A stretch of 64,000 nucleotides of DNA from a bacterium. Its GTDB lineage: Bacteria > Bacillota > Bacilli > Lactobacillales > Streptococcaceae. The stretch spans positions 1-64,000 of the forward strand of contig CAJNCY010000004.1 of NCBI GenBank assembly GCA_905221375.1. Reading direction: 5' to 3'. The notes beneath the pieces were generated by a model that was not told where the DNA came from, did no database searches, and saw nothing but the letters and a program-made list of their open reading frames with translations. Within the stretch, counting starts at the first letter, position 1. Every line of letters begins with the position of its first letter. Positions 58,668 through 64,000 of the stretch are shown piece after piece. A program made the translations under genes and the position numbers.

Positions 58668-60470
58668 TTATGCCAATCCCAATTTTTCAACAAGGGCTTC
58701 AAACTCATTCAAACGGCGTTCAAAGACTGCAAAGGCATCGTTGAGGTAGTCTTCCTTCTCCATATCAACACCAGCTTTTCTCATGACATTGAGTGGATAG
58801 TCAGACTTACCTGCCTTGAGGTAGTCGATATAGCGGTCACGGTCTTCTTGACTACCATGAACAATCTTTTCAGCCAAGGCTGAGGCTGCTGCAAAGCCTG
58901 TTGAATATTGGTATACATAGTAGTTGTAGTAGAAGTGTGGAATGCGTGCCCATTCGTATTGGATTTCAGGATTGTCTTCCTTGCTCAATCCATAATACTC
59001 TTGGTTCAAGTCTGCGTAGAGTTTATTTAGGAAATCGCTTGTCAAGACTTCTCCATTTTGATCCGCTTGGTGGATAGCGTGTTCAAACTCAGCAAATTGA
59101 GTTTGGCGGAAGACTGTTCCACGGAAACCATCTAGGAAGTTATTGAGAATAGCAAAGCGCGTTGCATCGTCTTCCACTTCTTCCAATAATTTCTCCGTCA
59201 AGATATTTTCATTGGTAGTTGAAGCGATCTCAGCCAAGAAAATAGAGTAATCTCCGTAAACATAAGGCTGCGTTTCACGAGTATAACTTGAGTGCATACT
59301 GTGACCAGTTTCATGGACTAAGGTAAAGAGATTGTCTAGATTGTCCTGCCAGTTAAGGAGCATAAAGGCATTGGTATCGTAAGAACCGCCAGAGTAGGCA
59401 CCTGAACGCTTGCCTTGATTTTCGTAAACATCAATCCAACGCTCACTGAAGGCACGTTTAACACGGCTCAAATAATCCTCACCCAAGACTGCCAAGGCCT
59501 CTTCTGCCTTTTTCAAGGCTTCTTGGTAGGTAAAACTGTATTCAACAGACGAAAGCGGTGTGTAGACATCGTACATCTTGAGGTCTGAAATTCCCAAGAT
59601 TTTTGAACGAAGCTCAAGGTAACGATGCAAGAGTGGCAAGTGCTTGCGAACTGCTGCTACCAAATTGTCATAAACACTCTCTGGAACAAAATTGGCCGCT
59701 AGGGCTGCATGACGAGCACTCTGGTAGTTGCGAACCTTGGCACGATAGTTTTGCACCTTAACATTGGTTTGCAAGGTTTTGGCATAGGTGTGTTGGAATT
59801 GTTCGTAAGTCGCATAAAGGGCTTGATAGGCACCACGGCGCACCTCACGATTTTTAGACTCCATCAAACGTGTATAAGTTCCATGAGAGAGCTGAACTTC
59901 CTTACCATCATCGTCGAGAACATAAGGGAACACAATATCCGCATTGTCCAAGATAGCGAAGGTTTCACTTGCCGAACCAAAGATTTCTCCAGCTCCAGCC
60001 AATAATTCTTCTTCACGTTGTGATAAAACGTGGTCTTTTCCTTGTAAAAGTTTGTCAAAATAGTGTTGATAAACCTGCAATTTTGGTTGAGCCTCTAAAA
60101 AGTCAGCATACTGCTTTTCACTAATTTCCATAAATTCAGGCTCATAGAATGAAAAGGCTTGATCCAGCTGGCTGTAAAGAGTCATTGCCTTGGCATAGTA
60201 CTCTTGATACTTGGCTTCACGTGTATCTTGGTCATTTTTCATATGAGCATAAACGTAAAGCTTCTCCATTTGGCGTTCCATCTCAAGAGAAAATTCAGTA
60301 ATTTCGAGTAGGCTATCCGCACTATCCAAGAGATGGCCTTCATACTGAGCTACTGTCTCCAATTGTTCTGTTAAATCTTTTAAGGCTTCTTCCCAAGCCT
60401 GGTCAGTTGGGTAAATCGTTGATAGATCCCATGTATCTTTTTCATTTATTTCATGTCTTTGTAATACCAT
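58668..60470 (-). CDS. pepF: oligoendopeptidase F
   Basis: 600-aa M3B zinc endopeptidase cleaving peptides of about 7-17 residues in the cytoplasm. The N-terminal PepF/M3 domain ([10 protein letters not shown]) is followed by the zinc site [11 protein letters not shown] near residue 387 (HExxH) with the third ligand Glu in [11 protein letters not shown] near 415. GGAGG precedes the ATG. 18 nt after coiA, so it may be raised in competence by read-through. Confidence 0.94.
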   Translation of the reverse strand: MVLQRHEINEKDTWDLSTIYPTDQAWEEALKDLTEQLETVAQYEGHLLDSADSLLEITEFSLEMERQMEKLYVYAHMKNDQDTREAKYQEYYAKAMTLYSQLDQAFSFYEPEFMEISEKQYADFLEAQPKLQVYQHYFDKLLQGKDHVLSQREEELLAGAGEIFGSASETFAILDNADIVFPYVLDDDGKEVQLSHGTYTRLMESKNREVRRGAYQALYATYEQFQHTYAKTLQTNVKVQNYRAKVRNYQSARHAALAANFVPESVYDNLVAAVRKHLPLLHRYLELRSKILGISDLKMYDVYTPLSSVEYSFTYQEALKKAEEALAVLGEDYLSRVKRAFSERWIDVYENQGKRSGAYSGGSYDTNAFMLLNWQDNLDNLFTLVHETGHSMHSSYTRETQPYVYGDYSIFLAEIASTTNENILTEKLLEEVEDDATRFAILNNFLDGFRGTVFRQTQFAEFEHAIHQADQNGEVLTSDFLNKLYADLNQEYYGLSKEDNPEIQYEWARIPHFYYNYYVYQYSTGFAAASALAEKIVHGSQEDRDRYIDYLKAGKSDYPLNVMRKAGVDMEKEDYLNDAFAVFERRLNEFEALVEKLGLA

Positions 60471-60488
60471 TAGATTCCTCCATCCTTT

Positions 60489-61442
60489 CTATTCTACCAT
60501 ATTTTTTAAGAAATATTGCTGATAAAAGGCTGGTGGATAAAGCTTTTGCCAATCATTTTGAGGATTTTCTTGATAATAGGTGTAAAAGTGCCGATAATAG
60601 CTGGTCAAATCTTGCTCAATCTGGAAAAATTTGCCTACTAGTGGCCGAATTTGTGGATACCATTCTTTTAGTCCATAAGTCAGGAGATTTTCCCCCTTTT
60701 GATAGGCTTCTGCTTGCTCTTTCATCCAAAAGGGATTTTGATAATACAGTTGTTGCCGAATATAGCGACAGATGTCCTTGTCCTGAGAAACTGTAAAATG
60801 AGATATTTTTTGTTTCTTATAGGGAAAACGCAATATTTCCAGTAAAATAGCTTGACCATAGGGAAATTCCTTGATTTGATAATGGAGTTTACCACGTAGG
60901 TCTTGATGAATCAGGTATTTAAGCCTTAAAACCTGTTTTTCTTTGTCTACTTCCCAAACATAAAAGCCCATATTTTGACTGAAATAGAGAAAACCTTGTT
61001 GTAGACGAGTCAAGCGACCTTTGAGCCACAGTTTTTGACCCAGCAACCACAATACTTGGTAACCTTGACTACGATAGCCCTCACTTCGCTCTTTAAGAAC
61101 TTTTTGAGGCAAGGGGCTACACTGAACTTCTAAAGCCAGATTGCCATTTACAAATACATCCGCAATCTGTTTAATCTCTGGAAGAGGGTATTCTAATTGT
61201 ACCTCTGCCTCTTTTTTCAACCAGTGGTATAAGAATTCCTTATTGTCTAAGTGTTCTGGACTTTCATTTTCAAATGAAAAACCACAGTCTTTTAAAGATT
61301 TATGGGCAAAATGGGTCCGTACACATAGTCCTTGACGCAAACGGAGCTGACCTCCACAAACGGGGCAGGTATATGCTTGTTTCTCGAGCCTATCCTCTAA
61401 CACATTTACCAACTGTCCCCTAGCATCTCTCGCAACAAACAT
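60489..61442 (-). CDS. coiA: competence protein CoiA
   Basis: 317-aa late competence protein needed for processing or recombination of incoming DNA in streptococci. N-terminal zinc-finger-like CPVCGGQLRLRQG and HFAHKSL (residues 25-50) are followed by a nuclease-like core (DVFVNGNLALEVQCSPL). The ATG follows AGGAGGG, and a perfect cin-box lies 23 nt upstream, so it should be ComX-dependent. Confidence 0.93.
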   Translation of the reverse strand: MFVARDARGQLVNVLEDRLEKQAYTCPVCGGQLRLRQGLCVRTHFAHKSLKDCGFSFENESPEHLDNKEFLYHWLKKEAEVQLEYPLPEIKQIADVFVNGNLALEVQCSPLPQKVLKERSEGYRSQGYQVLWLLGQKLWLKGRLTRLQQGFLYFSQNMGFYVWEVDKEKQVLRLKYLIHQDLRGKLHYQIKEFPYGQAILLEILRFPYKKQKISHFTVSQDKDICRYIRQQLYYQNPFWMKEQAEAYQKGENLLTYGLKEWYPQIRPLVGKFFQIEQDLTSYYRHFYTYYQENPQNDWQKLYPPAFYQQYFLKNMVE

Positions 61443-61464
61443 GATTTCCCTCCTTTTTCTATAT

Positions 61465-61472
61465 TATTCGTA
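61465..61472 (-). promoter_or_regulatory. ComX (SigX) cin-box of coiA
   Basis: TACGAATA on the minus strand (61472 down to 61465), the consensus late-competence -10 element, followed by an A/T-rich start region. Confidence 0.9.
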
Positions 61473-61482
61473 AAAAAGAAAA

Positions 61483-61506
61483 AAGATCAGGAAAATTCCT
61501 AATCTT
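61483..61506 (-). terminator. terminator after tehB
   Basis: AAGATTAGGAA/TTCCTGATCTT stem followed by TTTTTTC on the minus strand. Separates tehB from the coiA cin-box. Confidence 0.85.
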
Positions 61507-61515
61507 CATGTGTGT

Positions 61516-62376
61516 TTACTTGATTTTCTTAGCTAGCATGGTCGCAAAGCGTAGTTGAATGCGATTGCCATTCTCATCGCGACGGTGCAAATGGCCTGGA
61601 TTTTCATTGTACTTAACCATTTCCCAGTCCTTGTAATAGTCTGCCAATTCCCCTTCTTTAAAGGTAAATGGGAAGTTCACAGAGCAAGGATAATCCTCCG
61701 TGTCCATGGCACAAACGATAAGATTATAGCCACCAATACTAGTTTTCTCCTGCATATTTTTGATAATTGCAGGAATGCGGTCTGCTTGCAAAAACATCAG
61801 AACAACTGTCGATACGATGAAATCATACTCTTTCCCAATGCTGGCTGAATTGATATCGTAAAGACCAACAGGCATATCCAAATCTTCCTGCTCAACAATG
61901 CTTTGCAAGATTTCAAGGGACAGTTCATTTTGATCGACAGCTGTCACATCAAAACCTTGTTGGGCTAAAAAGAGAGAATTACGGCCCTGACCACAGCCCA
62001 AATCCAAGGCTTTCCCTGGTTTTACTGTCTGCATAGCCTCTAGGACCTCTGAATGAACCGGATTAGTATTGTATTTTTTAGGGAAATAATCCTCAGGTTT
62101 ACAATAAAACTCCAAATACCATTCCACATCGTCTGTGTCAGCTTCCACTCGGTGCCAGGCTTGTGGTTGTGCCATGGGATTGTCGGCTCCTGCTTCAAAG
62201 ATGTGCTCAGCTAAAACCTCACCATCTTCTGTCAATTCAATAAACTTGAGAGCTCCCTTCAAGACAGTAATCTTGCCCCAAGTCCCAACCTTGGTATTGT
62301 GTTTCTGCTGAACAGCCTCTGGCATGGTTTCTTTAGTCCACAAAGGCATACGTTTATAGGCAACTAGTCTTTCCAT
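61516..62376 (-). CDS. tehB: TehB-like SAM-dependent methyltransferase
   Basis: 286-aa protein. An N-terminal cupin-like DUF1971 domain (residues 1-85, [19 protein letters not shown]) is followed by a class I methyltransferase with [16 protein letters not shown] near 122-137 and FDVTAVDQN. TehB methylates tellurite/selenite and related chalcogen oxyanions; the natural role may be in thiol or metalloid detoxification. ATG at 62376 chosen because GAGGAA lies eight bases before it; the ATG at 62382 is too close. Confidence 0.88.
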   Translation of the reverse strand: MERLVAYKRMPLWTKETMPEAVQQKHNTKVGTWGKITVLKGALKFIELTEDGEVLAEHIFEAGADNPMAQPQAWHRVEADTDDVEWYLEFYCKPEDYFPKKYNTNPVHSEVLEAMQTVKPGKALDLGCGQGRNSLFLAQQGFDVTAVDQNELSLEILQSIVEQEDLDMPVGLYDINSASIGKEYDFIVSTVVLMFLQADRIPAIIKNMQEKTSIGGYNLIVCAMDTEDYPCSVNFPFTFKEGELADYYKDWEMVKYNENPGHLHRRDENGNRIQLRFATMLAKKIK

Positions 62377-62391
62377 TTTCATTTCCTCTTT

Positions 62392-62859
62392 TTATCGCTG
62401 ATTAACAGCTTTCATAACACGCGCGATGTCGCGGTTTTGCTCACGTCGTTTGATAGACTCCCGTTTGTCGTAGTCATGCTTCCCTTTAGCTAGACCTAAA
62501 AGGAGTTTAGCGTAACCATCTTTGATATAGACTTTAAGGGGAATCAGTGTCATTCCTGTTCCTTTAGTCTCTTGTTCCAATTTTTGAATTTGTTTCTTAT
62601 GGAGCAGGAGTTTGCGACGGCGTTCTGGTTCTTGATTCCAGATATTACCCTCTTCGTAAGGTGCGATATGAACGTTGCTCAACCAGACCTCCCCATTTTT
62701 TACTTGTGCAAAGCCATCCTTGAGATTGATTCGAGCTGCTCGTACACTCTTGATTTCAGTTCCTGTCAGGACCATCCCTGCCTCTAGCGTATCTACGATT
62801 GTATAGTCGTGACGCGCCTTTTTATTTTGTGCGACGACCTTTCCCTCGCCCTTTGCCAT
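62392..62859 (-). CDS. smpB: tmRNA-binding protein SmpB
   Basis: 155-aa partner of tmRNA in trans-translation of stalled ribosomes. An OB-fold core with [23 protein letters not shown] and [11 protein letters not shown] is followed by the basic C-terminal tail [20 protein letters not shown]. Overlaps the end of rnr by 38 nt, the standard rnr-smpB order, in which RNase R degrades the released mRNA. tehB follows after 15 nt. Confidence 0.96.
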   Translation of the reverse strand: MAKGEGKVVAQNKKARHDYTIVDTLEAGMVLTGTEIKSVRAARINLKDGFAQVKNGEVWLSNVHIAPYEEGNIWNQEPERRRKLLLHKKQIQKLEQETKGTGMTLIPLKVYIKDGYAKLLLGLAKGKHDYDKRESIKRREQNRDIARVMKAVNQR

Positions 62860-64000
62860 ATTTGGCTCCTTTCTTAGCTACTTCCTTGTAAAAAGGTTTC
62901 TTGCCCTTTTTCTTCTTGTCTTTTTGTGAATGCTTGCGCTTATCATTTGAGCGTCCTGATTTTCTCTTATCTTCCTTCTTATCTGAACGACGATTTGAAC
63001 CACGCCCTCTGTCATTTCGACTAGACTGTTTCAAGCCTTTTTCAATCACATCAAACTCACTTGGGATATATGAGAAATCAATTTCGCCCGTCATCTTGTC
63101 AGCTCTTTCAACTCGGATACGGATTTGCTGACCTACACGGAAGGTTGTTCCTGATTTCTCTCCACGAAGAGTCAAATCACGTTCATTGAAATGATAAAAT
63201 TCAGGTAGATTAGTGATGTGAATCAAGCCCTCAACTGTATTCGGCAATTCAACAAAGAGACCGAATTTAACAATGCTAGACACAACCGCATCGTACTCTT
63301 CGCCCACGTATTCTTCCATGTACTCAGCCTTTTTCATGGCTTCGACTTCACGCTCAGCTTCTATGGCACGACGCTCACGGTTGGAAGACTGGGTCGCAAT
63401 CTCTGGAATCACTTGTTCAAAATGCTCGGCTATTTCCTTAGAACGGCCGTAATCCCGAATCATACGGTGAACAAGAAGGTCTGGATAACGACGAATCGGA
63501 CTGGTAAAGTGAGTATAATAGTCAGCCGCTAGACCATAATGCCCGTGATTGTGCTCCGAATAGCGAGCCTGCTGCATAGAGCGAAGAAGCATCATGGACA
63601 ATACATCCGCATAAGGTTCTCCCTCAACAGCACGCATGATGTCTTGGAGGGCCTCCTGGCTAATCTCGCTAGCAGTCCCATAAATGCGTAAGCCAAAGCT
63701 CGAAGCATAATCAATAAACTTCTGAACCTTTTCAGCCTTAGGCTCCTCGTGAATCCGATAGATAAAAGGCAAATCCAACTTGCTAAAGTGCTCAGCGACT
63801 GTTTCGTTGGCCATTAGCATAAAGGACTCAATCATGCGCTCGGCAACACCACGCTGACGAAGGACGATATCAACAGGCTTGCCTTGTTTATCCACTAAAA
63901 TCTTGGCTTCATTGGTATCGAAATTGAGGGCTCCACGTTTCACACGCATGTTTTCCAGAGTTTCATGGAGCTTAGCCATAAGTTCAATACTTGGAACAAT
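62822..64000 (-). CDS. rnr: ribonuclease R (partial, 3' part of gene)
   Basis: C-terminal 392 codons of the 3'-5' exoribonuclease; the frame continues past the window edge at 64000, so the start is not visible. Present: RNB-domain parts ([22 protein letters not shown] in pieces, [20 protein letters not shown] in pieces), an S1 domain (about 63000-63350 region, [19 protein letters not shown]) and a Lys/Arg-rich tail ending GRGKGRRTK. Degrades structured RNA and works with SmpB-tmRNA. Confidence 0.95.
   Translation of the reverse strand: MVPSIELMAKLHETLENMRVKRGALNFDTNEAKILVDKQGKPVDIVLRQRGVAERMIESFMLMANETVAEHFSKLDLPFIYRIHEEPKAEKVQKFIDYASSFGLRIYGTASEISQEALQDIMRAVEGEPYADVLSMMLLRSMQQARYSEHNHGHYGLAADYYTHFTSPIRRYPDLLVHRMIRDYGRSKEIAEHFEQVIPEIATQSSNRERRAIEAEREVEAMKKAEYMEEYVGEEYDAVVSSIVKFGLFVELPNTVEGLIHITNLPEFYHFNERDLTLRGEKSGTTFRVGQQIRIRVERADKMTGEIDFSYIPSEFDVIEKGLKQSSRNDRGRGSNRRSDKKEDKRKSGRSNDKRKHSQKDKKKKGKKPFYKEVAKKGAKYGKGRGKGRRTK

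Overview
The window looks like chromosomal DNA of a mitis-group Streptococcus close to S. pneumoniae / S. mitis. The support is a low-GC genome, two complete pneumococcal-type BOX elements (A-B-B-C), two RUP-like elements, a ComX cin-box in front of coiA, CiaR boxes, and streptococcal genes such as ciaRH, macP, rocS, cpoA and ppmA/prsA. From memory, the gene blocks resemble S. pneumoniae, but some joins (lysS beside the phosphatase gene, ftsW/ppc beside prsA) are not the order I recall there. That favours S. mitis or a relative, or a rearranged strain.

Layout. 0-5 kb: the CiaRH two-component system and PepN. 5-7.3 kb: a tight run of five little-known genes (Tad2-like DUF2829, SDR, a 46-aa small ORF, a PEP-enzyme-like barrel, ASCH). 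7.3-8.2 kb: a decayed IS630-type element. 8.5-13.8 kb: sufCDSUB. 13.8-17.9 kb: a small membrane protein, dnaX, free-Met-sulfoxide reductase, rpsA, two tRNAs. 18-21.3 kb: ilvE plus an orphan oligopeptide-binding lipoprotein behind a perfect CodY box. 21.5-22.1 kb: a second IS630 remnant interrupted by a RUP. 22-25 kb: two esterases and an ATP-grasp protein. 25-28 kb: cysteine desulfurase, ThiI and a CiaR-box gene. 28-35 kb: GDPD, exonuclease, RocS, MtnN, MacP, NudF, GlmU, and divergently a GH25 enzyme. 35.7-37.7 kb: DUF368, YbaK, phosphatase. 38-41.7 kb: lysS and an amino-acid ABC transporter. 42-46.3 kb: a 51-aa protein, obgE, DUF4044, PspC, and two glycolipid glycosyltransferases including CpoA. 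46.4-49.7 kb: a DUF59 protein, rpoD, dnaG. 49.7-52.8 kb: a predicted tryptophan transporter behind a T-box. 52.8-61.5 kb: ppc, ftsW, prsA, O-methyltransferase, pepF, coiA. 61.5-64 kb: tehB, smpB and the 3' part of rnr.

Common themes. The CiaR regulator encoded at the left end has a recognisable box (hexamer-N5-hexamer, 9-10 nt before the -10) in front of ciaR, prsA and the 27.56-kb gene. Much of the window serves the envelope: MacP, FtsW, GlmU, DUF368, GH25, CpoA and its partner, and PrsA. Nutrient control appears as a CodY box (ilvE plus peptide-binding protein) and a T-box (Trp transporter). Two genes, the Met-sulfoxide reductase gene and cpoA, have an extended -10 element so close to ATG that their mRNAs should be leaderless. 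I see no prophage, CRISPR array or integrated conjugative element. The most unusual material is the 4.9-7.2 kb operon, the leaderless promoters, the 14-codon cationic ORF between the T-box and trpX, and the RUP sitting at a TA inside an IS630 remnant.
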